Numbered from the stretch's first letter, positions 35,312-43,628 are shown. The stretch is DNA of 48,610 nt from Oscillospiraceae bacterium (GCA_017396665.1 JAFQLH010000044.1:1-48610), one strand, 5' to 3'. Made by a program: numbers and translations. The notes: a model not told the origin generated them from the sequence alone.

Positions 35312-36334
35312 ATGAAAGACAGAATAAGAGTTCTTGTCGTCGATGATTCACCGCTGTTCAGAGAAGTTGCAGCGAAGCTTATGAGTCACGACGAGCGAAT
35401 AGAAATCGTAGCAACTGCAGGAGACCCTTATGAAGCAAGAGATAAGCTTTTGGAATATAAGCCCGATGTAATGGTGCTCGATATAGAGATGCCGAAAATG
35501 AACGGCATAACGTTTTTGGAAAAGCTTATTCCACAGTTTGCAATCCCCGTGGTAATATGCTCATCAACACCTATAAATGCATTTGCAGCAATCGAAGCAG
35601 GTGCAGTAGACTATGTAAGAAAACCGCTTATAACAAATACCGACGAGCTCAATTCCTTTGCCCAGGAGCTTAATCTCAGAGTAAAGGTCGCAAGTACAGC
35701 CCAGACAGTAAGGTCTAAGAATGTCGTGTATAAGGTCGTAAAGCAGCCGTTATCGACTAGAGATTCAACAGGCGATAAGCTCATCGCAATAGGCGGCTCC
35801 ACAGGTGCAACGGAAGCCGTGCCTGTAATACTCTCAGGTATAACACGCAACTCACCGCCTGTGCTCGTGGTGGTACATATGCCTGAAAACTTTACATCAA
35901 TTTATGCACAAAGACTCCGCCAGCAGTTCCCTGAGCTTGATATATGCGAAGCAAGAAACGGTATGTACCTCAAAAACGGAAGTGTCACAATTGCCGCAGG
36001 TAAAAGACATATGCGTGCATACCACGACGATAAGGGGTATTTCATTACCTCACTTATGGGAGAAAAGGTCTCAGGACATTGTCCGTCGGTCGATGTTATG
36101 TTTGAAAGCGTAGCCCATTGTGCAAAGGAAAACGCAGTAGGCGTCATCCTCACAGGTATGGGCAGCGACGGTGCAAAGGGACTGCTCTCAATCAAGGAAA
36201 ACGGCGGCTTTACAATCGCACAGGATAAGGAAAGCTGTGTAGTGTACGGAATGCCGCTTGTCGCACTTGAAAGCGGAGCAGTGACAAAACAGCTTCCGCT
36301 TAATAAGATAGCAGAAGAAATAACCTCAGGATAG
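35312..36334 (+). CDS. cheB: Chemotaxis response regulator protein-glutamate methylesterase CheB
   Basis: Removes methyl groups from (or deamidates) receptor residues when phosphorylated by CheA. Residues 1-125 form the receiver domain, with Asp11/12 and the phospho-acceptor Asp57 in VLDIEMPKMNG, and KP near the end of it. Residues from about 155 form the methylesterase domain with the catalytic triad Ser163 (AIGGSTGATEAV), His189 (VVVHMPENF) and Asp286 (LTGMGSDGAKG). Length 340 aa. ATG follows GGAAGG. It needs CheA phosphate, so the cheA interruption would leave it under-phosphorylated. Confidence 0.96.
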   Translation: MKDRIRVLVVDDSPLFREVAAKLMSHDERIEIVATAGDPYEARDKLLEYKPDVMVLDIEMPKMNGITFLEKLIPQFAIPVVICSSTPINAFAAIEAGAVDYVRKPLITNTDELNSFAQELNLRVKVASTAQTVRSKNVVYKVVKQPLSTRDSTGDKLIAIGGSTGATEAVPVILSGITRNSPPVLVVVHMPENFTSIYAQRLRQQFPELDICEARNGMYLKNGSVTIAAGKRHMRAYHDDKGYFITSLMGEKVSGHCPSVDVMFESVAHCAKENAVGVILTGMGSDGAKGLLSIKENGGFTIAQDKESCVVYGMPLVALESGAVTKQLPLNKIAEEITSG

Positions 36335-36343
36335 GAGAGCTTT

Positions 36344-36892
36344 ATGAATATTTCCAACAACTATAAGGACTACGACGAGCAGGAGGAAAAGGAGCAGGTC
36401 ATCGAAACAAGACGTATGCTTATGACTATCGTCGACGGAAAGGACTTCGCAATTCCTTTTGAGGATATCGTTGAGGTGTCCAGAATAAAAGAAATCTTCC
36501 CTGTGCCTGAGTTTCCTGCGTATGTGCCGGGCGTCGTAAAGGTAGGGGAGTATGCCGTTCCCGCAATAGATGCCAGAGCGAGATTCGGATATGAAACAAT
36601 CCCCGTGTCAGACAGAAGCTGCCTTGTTGTCACAAAGGACGAGGATAAAAGAATAGGTATAATCGTCGATGCAGTGAAAAGATTCCGTGATACGGCGGTT
36701 GACGATATTATGCCACCGCCACAGCTCAACAGCGAAGCGTTCTCAAGATATATCACAGGTATGTTCAGGAGAACAACAAACGATAGAATCTGCTATATCA
36801 TAAGCCCAAAGCTTATGTATTCGCTTACCGAAAGAGAGGATATCTTCGGCAAGGACGAGGAACCGCAGATGCCAACTCAGATTGAGCTTTAA
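36344..36892 (+). CDS. Second CheW-type coupling protein with N-terminal extension
   Basis: The 182-residue protein is a CheW-like domain (about 22-165) with FAIPFEDIVEVSRIKEIFPVP, FPAYVPGVVKVGEYAVPAIDARARFG and RIGIIVDAVKRFRDT. Compared with the other CheW it has an acidic N-terminal extension (NYKDYDEQEEKEQ) and a C-terminal tail. The family glycine-rich loop INLRGKV is replaced by VKVGEYA, so coupling may be altered. It follows cheB by 9 bp with AGGAGAG before the ATG and ends the operon before a strong terminator. CheY, CheC/CheD and receptors are not in the window. Confidence 0.85.
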   Translation: MNISNNYKDYDEQEEKEQVIETRRMLMTIVDGKDFAIPFEDIVEVSRIKEIFPVPEFPAYVPGVVKVGEYAVPAIDARARFGYETIPVSDRSCLVVTKDEDKRIGIIVDAVKRFRDTAVDDIMPPPQLNSEAFSRYITGMFRRTTNDRICYIISPKLMYSLTEREDIFGKDEEPQMPTQIEL

Positions 36893-36917
36893 CGTTCACA
36901 ATACTATCTGAAAAACA

Positions 36918-36949
36918 AAAGTCGGAGAAAGCTCTCCGACTTTTTTATT
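36918..36949. terminator. Terminator shared by the chemotaxis operon and ptsI
   Basis: AAAGTCGGAGA pairs with TCTCCGACTTT around a 4-base loop, followed by TTTTTTATTTT. The ptsI stop codon lies in the T-run, so the minus strand also uses it. Confidence 0.92.
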
Positions 36950-38582
36950 TTGCCGATAAATCAATCGAGCGAACTCTGTCACGTACACGAAGTACATTTG
37001 AAGGGGATACAGAAAGCTCGTCAATCCCGATTTTTAAAAACTTCTCCGTTAGCGAGGTGTCCGCCGCAAGCTCTCCGCATATCCCAACCCAGCAGCCGTG
37101 ACTGTGCCCGGCCTCGCAGGTCTTTTCAATAAGTCGCATAACCGCCTCGTGATGTGTGTCGCAAAACGGCTCAAGCAAAGGATTCTGCCTGTCGCAAGCA
37201 AGCGTGTATTGTGTAAGGTCGTTTGTCCCTATGCTGAAAAAATCAACAAGCGGTGCAAGTCTGTCACTTATAATCGCCGCAGCAGGTGTCTCTATCATTA
37301 TCCCGAGCTCAACATCCTTGTCAAAATCCTGTCCCTGTGCCTCAAGCTCTGCCTTCACAAGCTGACATATCGACAGTATCCTTTCAACCTCTCCCACACC
37401 CGTGACCATCGGGAACATTATCGAAAGTCTGCCGTATACCGATGCCCTGTATAACGCACGAAGCTGTGTCTTGAATATCTGCGGCCTGCTTAAGCAAATC
37501 CTTATCGCACGGAAGCCTAAAGCAGGGTTTTCTTCGTTGCCAAGCCCGAAATAAGCACACTTCTTGTCTGCACCAATGTCAAGTGTCCTTATCACAACCT
37601 TTTTGCCTGCCATGCTCTCAAGCACCTTGCGGTATATCGAAAACTGTTGCTCCTCCGTCGGATAATCATTCTGCTCAAGATATAAAAACTCACTCCTGAA
37701 AAGACCTATCCCGCCCGCATCATTAAGAAGCACCGAGCCGATTTCCTGTACTGAGCCGATGTTTGCAAAAATCTCAACCCTCCTGCCGTCAAGAGTTGTG
37801 TTGTCCTTGCCCTTGAGCTTGTGAAGAAGCATCCGCTTTTCAAGGTCTGCCTGACGCTTCTTCTCCATTTTTGATAATGTCCTGTCATCAGGCTCAAGAT
37901 AAAGCTCACCCGTAAAGCCGTCAACAATCGCCATGTCTCCGTCTGATATTTCATCAAGAAATTCCTCCCCAAGTCCAATAAGTGCAGGAATGTTCATGTT
38001 TCTCGCAAGTATCGCAGTGTGCGAATTTGACGAGCCGTATGCCGTCACAAATGCTAAAACCTTCTCTTTGTCAAGAGAAACAGTCTCACTCGGCGCCAAA
38101 TCGTCAGCACAGATTATGACTTTTTCGTCAGGAAGAATGTCATATTGCTCCTTGTCCGAAAGACAAGCTATTATCCTGTTGGAAATGTCTTTTACATCTG
38201 CCGCCCTAGCCTGCATGTAGCTGTCATCCATCGCCGAAAACATCGACGCAAAGTTCTCCTTCGCAACGCTTACCGCATATTCAGCGTTTACATGCTGTGT
38301 CCTAATTATGCTCTTTATAGACTCGTTGTAGTCATCGTCATCTATCATCATTATGTGTATCTCAAATATCGATGCATTGGTCTCTCCAACCTCGTATAAC
38401 GCCTTGTCATATATCGCAGAAAGCTCCTGCTTCGCCAGAAGCTTTGCCCTCTCAAGCCTCGAAATTTCAGCCTCTGAGTCTTTAATAATGTGCCTCTTGA
38501 CTGATGCATCAAGTCGCTTGAAAACACAAATCTGACCCATTGCTATTGCACCGCATACACCCTTGCCCTTGAAAACTTTCAT
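36945..38582 (-). CDS. ptsI: Phosphoenolpyruvate-protein phosphotransferase, PTS Enzyme I
   Basis: First enzyme of the sugar phosphotransferase system; takes phosphate from phosphoenolpyruvate and passes it to HPr. The 545-residue protein has the phosphohistidine His188 in SSNSHTAILARNMNIPAL, preceded by the HPr-binding helical insert, and the PEP-binding domain with GIGLFRSEFLYL, RTLDIGADK, FRAIRICL and SIGTNDLTQYTLACDR, and the C-terminal catalytic Cys in VGICGELAAD. The ATG at 38582 follows GGGGGAA. HPr (ptsH) is not next to it. It is slightly shorter than the usual 570-575 residues. Confidence 0.95.
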   Translation of the reverse strand: MKVFKGKGVCGAIAMGQICVFKRLDASVKRHIIKDSEAEISRLERAKLLAKQELSAIYDKALYEVGETNASIFEIHIMMIDDDDYNESIKSIIRTQHVNAEYAVSVAKENFASMFSAMDDSYMQARAADVKDISNRIIACLSDKEQYDILPDEKVIICADDLAPSETVSLDKEKVLAFVTAYGSSNSHTAILARNMNIPALIGLGEEFLDEISDGDMAIVDGFTGELYLEPDDRTLSKMEKKRQADLEKRMLLHKLKGKDNTTLDGRRVEIFANIGSVQEIGSVLLNDAGGIGLFRSEFLYLEQNDYPTEEQQFSIYRKVLESMAGKKVVIRTLDIGADKKCAYFGLGNEENPALGFRAIRICLSRPQIFKTQLRALYRASVYGRLSIMFPMVTGVGEVERILSICQLVKAELEAQGQDFDKDVELGIMIETPAAAIISDRLAPLVDFFSIGTNDLTQYTLACDRQNPLLEPFCDTHHEAVMRLIEKTCEAGHSHGCWVGICGELAADTSLTEKFLKIGIDELSVSPSNVLRVRDRVRSIDLSAK

Positions 38583-38645
38583 AAACTGTTCCCCCAAAAA
38601 GTTTTATTCACTTTATAGTATTGCAGGGAATACTTGCGTTTATCC

Positions 38646-38671
38646 ATGTGACAATTGTAAAGCCAATTGTG
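38646..38671. promoter_or_regulatory. Inverted repeat upstream of the surface-modification operon promoter
   Basis: GTGACAATTG (starting near 38647) and CAATTGTGAC (about 38663-38672) are inverted copies (nine of ten match) separated by six bases. They sit 25 bases before the -35, where an activator or repressor could bind. Regulator unknown. Confidence 0.4.
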
Positions 38672-38695
38672 ACGTTTTTGTTATCGTAAAAGGTA

Positions 38696-38724
38696 TTGAC
38701 ATTGCTTGGGAGCGGGGGTATAAT
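38696..38724 (+). promoter_or_regulatory. Full-consensus sigma-A promoter of the four-gene operon
   Basis: TTGACA (38696-38701), a 17-base spacer and TATAAT (38719-38724): both hexamers match consensus exactly. Confidence 0.93.
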
Positions 38725-38733
38725 GAGTTTGGT

Positions 38734-38760
38734 AATTCGGAGAGAACAGCTCCGTGAATT
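38734..38760 (+). other. Stem-loop in the 5' leader of the operon
   Basis: AATTC-GGAG pairs with CTCC-GTGAATT with a two-base bulge, 6-8 bases before the GGGAGG ribosome binding site of the first gene. Could affect translation or mRNA stability. Confidence 0.45.
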
Positions 38761-38778
38761 ATATGGGAGGAAAAAATT

Positions 38779-40086
38779 ATGAATAACGAAATCCAGACAA
38801 CAGAAAACATCACAGCTCAGAAGCCTGTTAAGTCAGGCTCAGGCAAGCTCTCAATAGTGCTTATGCTGATAATGTCAGCAATGCTCGTAGCACTTGTGGT
38901 AATGCTTGCAATCTCAATGAAGAACAACAAGGAGAACGATAAGCGTATAGATGAGCTCTCAGCAACAGTCAACAGCGTTTCTGAAACTGCCAACGGTATG
39001 GGCAAGAATATTACAGAAATGAACGAGAAGCTTGTAAACGTAAGCGAGTTTGTAGATAAGTTCTCTCAGAAGATGGGCGCAGAATTCGGCCCGACAACCG
39101 AAGACGACGTAACAATCGGTATGGAGTACGAAATCGTGTCAACAAAGGAGCTCTCTGACGCATACCTCGCAGGTGACTGGTCACAGCTTACCGAGGAGCA
39201 GCAGAAGACAATCGAAATGGCAGATGCCGTTATCAAGGACGTAATCAAGGAAGGTATGACAGATTACGAAAAGGAAAAGGCAATCTACGACTGGATACAT
39301 GCAAATGTTTCAGTAGATGACGGAATTACAGTTGCTATCCCTACAACAGGCAACTACTGCGACAATCCATACGGCGTTCTCACAACAAGAAAGGCTGTAT
39401 GCGTAGGCTTTGCAACAACCTTCAGACTGTTTATGCAGATGCTCGATATTGATTGTATGGTAGTTCACGATACATATCTTTCACACTCATGGAACCTCGT
39501 TAAGCTCGGCGAAGGCTGGTACCACGTTGACAACTATATGGACAACGGAAGCACAAAGTACGTAAACTTCAATATGACAGATGCTATGTGTGCAATGGGA
39601 CACGAATGGGATACAGAATTCTTCCCTGCAGCAACAGCAACAGAGTATAGCTATATTGCTATGAACAGCGTTGATTTCACAACACTCGAAGCATTCGCAA
39701 AGGACCTCAGAGAAATCGTTGAAGGCGAAGAAACAGTACAGCGTGCATATAAGATTACATCGGACGATATGCTTACAATCGCTCAGCAGCTTGAAATCAT
39801 CGCAGGCGAGGTTGAATCATGCGTGTCAGGCTCTGAAATTTCAATGCTCGGCTACTTTACATACGGTACAGTATCTATGGACGAAGACTGCCTCTACTAC
39901 GGTGTCTCATTTGAGTACTATATGGACGGCGGAGAATTCGGCGACGACTTTATCGGCGACATTACAGACGAACAGATGCAGGACGCAATGGATGTCGTAG
40001 AAGACCAGTTCGGAGACTTCTTTGAGAAGCACGAAGAGGTTGAAGGCGATTACGGCGATATGGACGATATGTGGGAGTTATTCTAA
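38779..40086 (+). CDS. Membrane-anchored transglutaminase-like protein
   Basis: The 435-residue protein has a cytoplasmic N terminus, one membrane helix (about 23-48), an extracytoplasmic coiled coil (about 50-95: NDKRIDELSATVNSVSETA) and a transglutaminase-like domain (about 165-265). The triad is Cys208 in AVCVGFATTF, His236 in SHSWNLV and Asp251 in YHVDNYMD. An acidic C-terminal part (about 310-435) follows. Such domains in bacteria often act as proteases or amide hydrolases on the surface; the substrate here is unknown. The strong promoter, GGGAGG site and high use of preferred codons suggest strong expression. First gene of a four-gene operon. Confidence 0.85.
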   Translation: MNNEIQTTENITAQKPVKSGSGKLSIVLMLIMSAMLVALVVMLAISMKNNKENDKRIDELSATVNSVSETANGMGKNITEMNEKLVNVSEFVDKFSQKMGAEFGPTTEDDVTIGMEYEIVSTKELSDAYLAGDWSQLTEEQQKTIEMADAVIKDVIKEGMTDYEKEKAIYDWIHANVSVDDGITVAIPTTGNYCDNPYGVLTTRKAVCVGFATTFRLFMQMLDIDCMVVHDTYLSHSWNLVKLGEGWYHVDNYMDNGSTKYVNFNMTDAMCAMGHEWDTEFFPAATATEYSYIAMNSVDFTTLEAFAKDLREIVEGEETVQRAYKITSDDMLTIAQQLEIIAGEVESCVSGSEISMLGYFTYGTVSMDEDCLYYGVSFEYYMDGGEFGDDFIGDITDEQMQDAMDVVEDQFGDFFEKHEEVEGDYGDMDDMWELF

Positions 40087-40110
40087 TACTGAATTTTAAG
40101 GAGAATCATT

Positions 40111-40647
40111 ATGAACAGCGTTTTTAAAAGAATTCTGTGTGTTATGCTTGCAGGTGCAACAGCTTGTACAATGCTCGCTTCCTGCTCTGACGATAAAAGC
40201 AGCTCTGATAAGCCGGAAAGCTCATCGGTAGCCCAGACAAAGACAGTAGAAATGTCACAGCTCAAGGATGCTATGCTCAAGGCGGATGATACCGTCCCTA
40301 CAATGCTCACAGCCTCAAGCGAGGACGAGAACGGCGAACAGCTCTTTGCATACCTTGCAGACTATGACTACGCAAACGTAGACGAGTATTTCTTCTGCTA
40401 TGCAGCAGAGGGAACTGCAGACGAAATCGCAGTAATCAAGCTTAAGGATTCAGCTTCGTCAAATGATTGCCTCAAGGCCGTTAAGGAACACGTCGCAACA
40501 AGGTCAAAGCAGTACGAAACCTATGACCCTGACCAGGTGCCAAGATGCAGTAAGGCAATAGTATTCAGCAATGATGTCTATGTGGTGCTTGTCATCAGCG
40601 ATAAGAATGATTTGGTGAAGGACGCCTTCTATAATGCGTTCAAATAA
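40111..40647 (+). CDS. DUF4358-type lipoprotein
   Basis: The 178-residue protein has a lipoprotein signal: basic start (MNSVFKRIL), hydrophobic core and lipobox LASC with the lipid-linked cysteine at residue 27, then a Ser/Asp-rich linker (about 28-45). The rest has the DUF4358 pattern (FAYLADYDYANVDEYFFCYAAEGTADEIAVIKLKD, ending with KNDLVKDAFYNAF). It is 24 bp after the transglutaminase-like gene and 24 bp before the MBOAT gene. DUF4358 proteins commonly neighbour MBOAT/DHHW pairs in Clostridia; the function is unknown, probably an accessory at the outer face of the membrane. Confidence 0.85.
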   Translation: MNSVFKRILCVMLAGATACTMLASCSDDKSSSDKPESSSVAQTKTVEMSQLKDAMLKADDTVPTMLTASSEDENGEQLFAYLADYDYANVDEYFFCYAAEGTADEIAVIKLKDSASSNDCLKAVKEHVATRSKQYETYDPDQVPRCSKAIVFSNDVYVVLVISDKNDLVKDAFYNAFK

Positions 40648-40671
40648 AGATAAATGATTCGGGGAGATTAA

Positions 40672-42066
40672 ATGGTCTTTTCAGGAATACCGTTTTTGTT
40701 TTACTTTCTGCCGTGCTTTCTTGCACTGTACTTTGTAGTACCAAAGAAAGCCAGAAACGCAGTCTTGCTGGTATTCAGCCTGGTGTTCTATGCTTGGGGT
40801 GAACCTATCTACATATCGCTCCTGCTGATATCATCAATAGTCGATTATACAAACGGACGACTTATAGAACGCTTTGATGATAAAGTGGCGGTAAAACGTG
40901 CATTTATGTGCCTGTCTGTAATCGTGAACCTTGGCCTTATGGGCGTGTTCAAGTATTCAGGCCTTATAGTCGAAACAACAAATTCGCTTTTGGGTACAGC
41001 AATCTCAGCACCGGGTGTTGAATTGCCTCTGGGAATAAGCTTCTTTACATTCCAGACTATGAGCTACAGTATCGACGTGTACAGAAAGGATGTAAAGGCA
41101 GAGCATAACTTCCTGAGGTATATGACATACGTTTGTATGTTCCCTCAGCTTGTCGCAGGCCCGATTGTAAGATATTCCGATATCGCAACCGAGCTCGACG
41201 ACAGAAAGGTAACTCCGTCTCAGTTCCAGGACGGCTTTATCCGTTTCCTTATGGGACTTTTCAAAAAGGTGCTTATCGCAAATCAGATAGGCTCCCTGTG
41301 GGATTATGTAATAGCCCTTGATGAAAGAACAGCCGCAATGGCGTGGCTCGGACTCGTAGCGTTTTCATTCCAGATTTACTTTGACTTTTCAGGCTATAGC
41401 GATATGGCAGTCGGAATGGGCAAAATGCTCGGCTTTACTTATCCCGAAAATTTCAACTATCCGTATATCTGCAACAGCATAACTGACTTCTGGAGAAGAT
41501 GGCATATGTCACTCTCTGTGTGGTTCAGAGATTATGTGTATATACCGCTCGGCGGAAACAGAAAGGGCAAGGCCCGTCAGATTGTCAATATTATGATAGT
41601 CTGGTCACTCACAGGCTTATGGCATGGAGCTTCGTGGAACTTCCTGCTGTGGGGAATGTACTTCGGCGTGATACTTTCACTCGAAAAGCTTGTTAATGTG
41701 CCAAAGCATCTCCCTAAAGCACTCCAGCATGTAAGAGCAGTGTTCTTGGTGCTCATCGGCTGGATGATTTTCGCAATCGAGGATTTGTCAGTGATGAAGA
41801 ACTACGCTCTTGAGCTTTTCGGAACAAACGGACTTTGTAATTCCGATGCCCTGTTCAGACTGAGAAATTACCTCGGCATAATAATAGTTGCCCTCGTGAT
41901 TTCAATGCCTGTCTACAAAAAGCTCAGGGAAAAGCTCTCTGCACATAAAACTGCCCTCGCAGTCGTGTCCTGTGCAGGCTATGTAACAATGGCAGTGCTG
42001 GTCGTTGTTACTGCATCAATGATTGTTGCCGATAGCTATAATCCGTTCTTGTATTTCAGGTTTTAA
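40672..42066 (+). CDS. MBOAT-family O-acyltransferase, AlgI/DltB-like
   Basis: Polytopic membrane enzyme that passes acyl groups across the membrane for O-acylation of surface polymers. The 464-residue protein has FSGIPFLFYFLPCFLALYF at the start, LPLGISFFTFQTMSYSIDVYR, FPQLVAGPIVRYSDI, ITDFWRRWHMSLSVWFRDYVYIPLGGNRKG, and the catalytic histidine in SLTGLWHGASWNFLLWG. The AlgI-like group usually acetylates alginate, peptidoglycan or cell-wall polysaccharides. The adjacent DHHW protein is its likely extracytoplasmic partner, as AlgJ/AlgX is for AlgI. ATG follows GGGGAG. Confidence 0.95.
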   Translation: MVFSGIPFLFYFLPCFLALYFVVPKKARNAVLLVFSLVFYAWGEPIYISLLLISSIVDYTNGRLIERFDDKVAVKRAFMCLSVIVNLGLMGVFKYSGLIVETTNSLLGTAISAPGVELPLGISFFTFQTMSYSIDVYRKDVKAEHNFLRYMTYVCMFPQLVAGPIVRYSDIATELDDRKVTPSQFQDGFIRFLMGLFKKVLIANQIGSLWDYVIALDERTAAMAWLGLVAFSFQIYFDFSGYSDMAVGMGKMLGFTYPENFNYPYICNSITDFWRRWHMSLSVWFRDYVYIPLGGNRKGKARQIVNIMIVWSLTGLWHGASWNFLLWGMYFGVILSLEKLVNVPKHLPKALQHVRAVFLVLIGWMIFAIEDLSVMKNYALELFGTNGLCNSDALFRLRNYLGIIIVALVISMPVYKKLREKLSAHKTALAVVSCAGYVTMAVLVVVTASMIVADSYNPFLYFRF

Positions 42067-42081
42067 GGAGGCGACAACGTT

Positions 42082-43188
42082 ATGAAAATGTTTAAAACAG
42101 CGCTGTGCGTCTTCTCAATCGGTTTTTTCGCCCTGTGCGGAATAATCTCGGCAGTAATGTCTGACAAGGACTTTTCCGAGGATGAAAACCGTTCACTTGA
42201 GCAATTGCCCGAGTTTTCAGTCCAAGCACTCGTAGACGGAGATTATCAGCAGCAGCTCGATACCTACCTCTGCGACCAGACTGCGTTCAGAGGAGGCTTT
42301 ATGAGAGTGTACGGCACAGCCCAGAAGCTTATGGGCAAATGTGAGTACAACAATATCTACCTCTGCGATGATAACTGGATTATCGACAAGTACAATACCC
42401 CGAAGAATACCGAAATGATAGCTAAGAAGCTTAAAAATATCGCAGATACTTCTCCGGCAAGCTGTACACTTATGCTCGTCCCGACAGCAGTAAGCATATA
42501 CGACGAGGTGTTGCCTGCAGGTCTTGACTTTGAGGTGACACAGAAGGAAACAGCCGACTATATCTTCTCAAACAGCGGTATGACAAATGTGTCGCTCTGG
42601 GATGTATTTGAAAGCGAAAAGAACGACACCCGGCTTTTCTACAAAACAGACCACCACTGGACAACCGAAGGAGCATATATCGCATACACAGAGTATTGTA
42701 AGGCGATGGGCTTTGAAGCCCTGCCCGAAAGCTGCTTTGATGTAGAGCGTGTGTCCGACAGCTTCTTTGGAACAACCTATTCAAAGGCACTTACAGCCTT
42801 CCAGCCTGCCGATGAAATGTATGCATATAAGCAGAGCATGGACGGTATAACCGTTACATATGCAAGCGGAGAAGGTGAGCTCTATTGGGATGAATATCTG
42901 AGCAAGAAGGATAAGTATTCTTACTTCTTAGGCTCAAACCAGCCGATAGTCACAATTGAGAACGAGAATGTGTCAAACGGCAGAACACTCGTCGTCGTAA
43001 AGGACAGCTATGCAAACTGCCTCGTGCCATTTCTCATAAACCATTTTGAAAAGGTAGTAGTGCTTGATACAAGGTATTACAGAAACGGCGTAACATACGC
43101 AGTAGAGCAGAACGAAGCAACAGACGTGCTTTTCTGCTTCAATCTCAATACACTTGATACAGATACAGCAGTAGCAGGAATTTTTTAA
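42082..43188 (+). CDS. DHHW-family (AlgJ/AlgX-like) extracytoplasmic protein
   Basis: SGNH-hydrolase-like protein that takes acyl groups from an MBOAT partner and transfers them to a polymer outside the membrane. The 368-residue protein begins with a membrane anchor or signal (about 5-26) and has the name motif DHHW (190-193: FYKTDHHWTTEGAYIAY), a TAVSIYDEVLP segment and VVKDSYANCLVPFL, where the serine matches the SGNH nucleophile block. ATG follows AAGGAGG. It is the last gene of the operon, before a strong terminator. Confidence 0.9.
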   Translation: MKMFKTALCVFSIGFFALCGIISAVMSDKDFSEDENRSLEQLPEFSVQALVDGDYQQQLDTYLCDQTAFRGGFMRVYGTAQKLMGKCEYNNIYLCDDNWIIDKYNTPKNTEMIAKKLKNIADTSPASCTLMLVPTAVSIYDEVLPAGLDFEVTQKETADYIFSNSGMTNVSLWDVFESEKNDTRLFYKTDHHWTTEGAYIAYTEYCKAMGFEALPESCFDVERVSDSFFGTTYSKALTAFQPADEMYAYKQSMDGITVTYASGEGELYWDEYLSKKDKYSYFLGSNQPIVTIENENVSNGRTLVVVKDSYANCLVPFLINHFEKVVVLDTRYYRNGVTYAVEQNEATDVLFCFNLNTLDTDTAVAGIF

Positions 43189-43208
43189 TACAAACTTCTC
43201 CTTATATA

Positions 43209-43248
43209 GCGAAAGCCACAGGTCAATCCTGTGGCTTTTGCGTTTTTA
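43209..43248 (+). terminator. Terminator of the surface-modification operon
   Basis: AAAGCCACAGG pairs with CCTGTGGCTTT around TCAAT, followed by TGCGTTTTT. Confidence 0.9.
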
Positions 43249-43317
43249 CACGTAATAAGGAAGGACAATAACACACAGTAAACAAAACCAAGGTTTCTCT
43301 ATGCCGTTTCTTAAAAC

Positions 43318-43359
43318 AAAATAACCCCACAGGTACATACGTACCCGTAGGGTTATTTG
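43318..43359 (-). terminator. Second terminator downstream of tRNA-Thr, after the 3'-end duplicate
   Basis: AATAACCC pairs with GGGTTATT and inside it GGTAC with GTACC. Read on the minus strand it is followed by TTTTGTTTT. Confidence 0.75.
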
Positions 43360-43375
43360 GAGCTGCTAACCGGAT
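43357..43375. repeat. 19-bp duplicate of the tRNA-Thr 3' end
   Basis: TTGGAGCTGCTAACCGGAT at 43357-43375 repeats exactly the tRNA 3' end at 43456-43474, 99 bp away, in the same orientation. The sequence between has no tRNA fold. It resembles an attachment-site remnant or an incomplete tRNA duplication. Confidence 0.75.
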
Positions 43376-43408
43376 GTTGCCCCACGGTTCAAATCTGCTT
43401 GCACCGCC

Positions 43409-43457
43409 ATAAAAAATAAGCTTAACCCTCGATTGCCTCGGGTCAAGCCTATTTTTT
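43409..43457 (-). terminator. First terminator downstream of tRNA-Thr
   Basis: AAAAAATA and TATTTTTT frame an inner stem of GCTTAACCC with GGGTCAAGC (one mismatch). It abuts the tRNA 3' CCA on the minus strand. Confidence 0.7.
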
Positions 43458-43532
43458 GGAGCTGCTAACCGGATTTGAACCGGTGACCTCATCCTTACCA
43501 AGGATGTGCTCTACCAACTGAGCTATAGCAGC
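43457..43532 (-). tRNA. tRNA-Thr (anticodon GGT)
   Basis: Read on the minus strand, the 76-base gene folds as a cloverleaf: acceptor GCTGCTA with TAGCAGC, D-arm GCTC/GAGC, anticodon stem CATCC/GGATG with loop TTGGTAA (anticodon GGT), T-arm CCGG-TTCAAAT-CCGG, then discriminator T and an encoded CCA. It reads Thr codons ACC and ACT. Two terminators follow on the minus strand. Confidence 0.97.
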
Positions 43533-43598
43533 ACCTCAGTCAACCATAATATTATACAACATTTATCCTGCGTTGTCAATACTAAATTGCAAAAATAA

Positions 43599-43628
43599 AG
43601 GCCCGGACATTATGCCCGAGCCTTGCTT
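43599..43628 (-). terminator. Terminator of the large membrane-anchored protein gene
   Basis: Read on the minus strand, AAGGCTCGGGCA pairs with TGTCCGGGCCTT around a short loop, followed by TATTTTT. Confidence 0.75.

Noticed and set aside
43357-43420. A second tRNA gene
   Set aside because: Only the 3' 19 bases match; no D-arm, anticodon arm or acceptor partner can be formed.
43223-43501. 92-codon frame over the tRNA region
   Set aside because: Its translation comes from the tRNA-Thr gene and its duplicate (SPVQIRLAAP type), a usual artefact.
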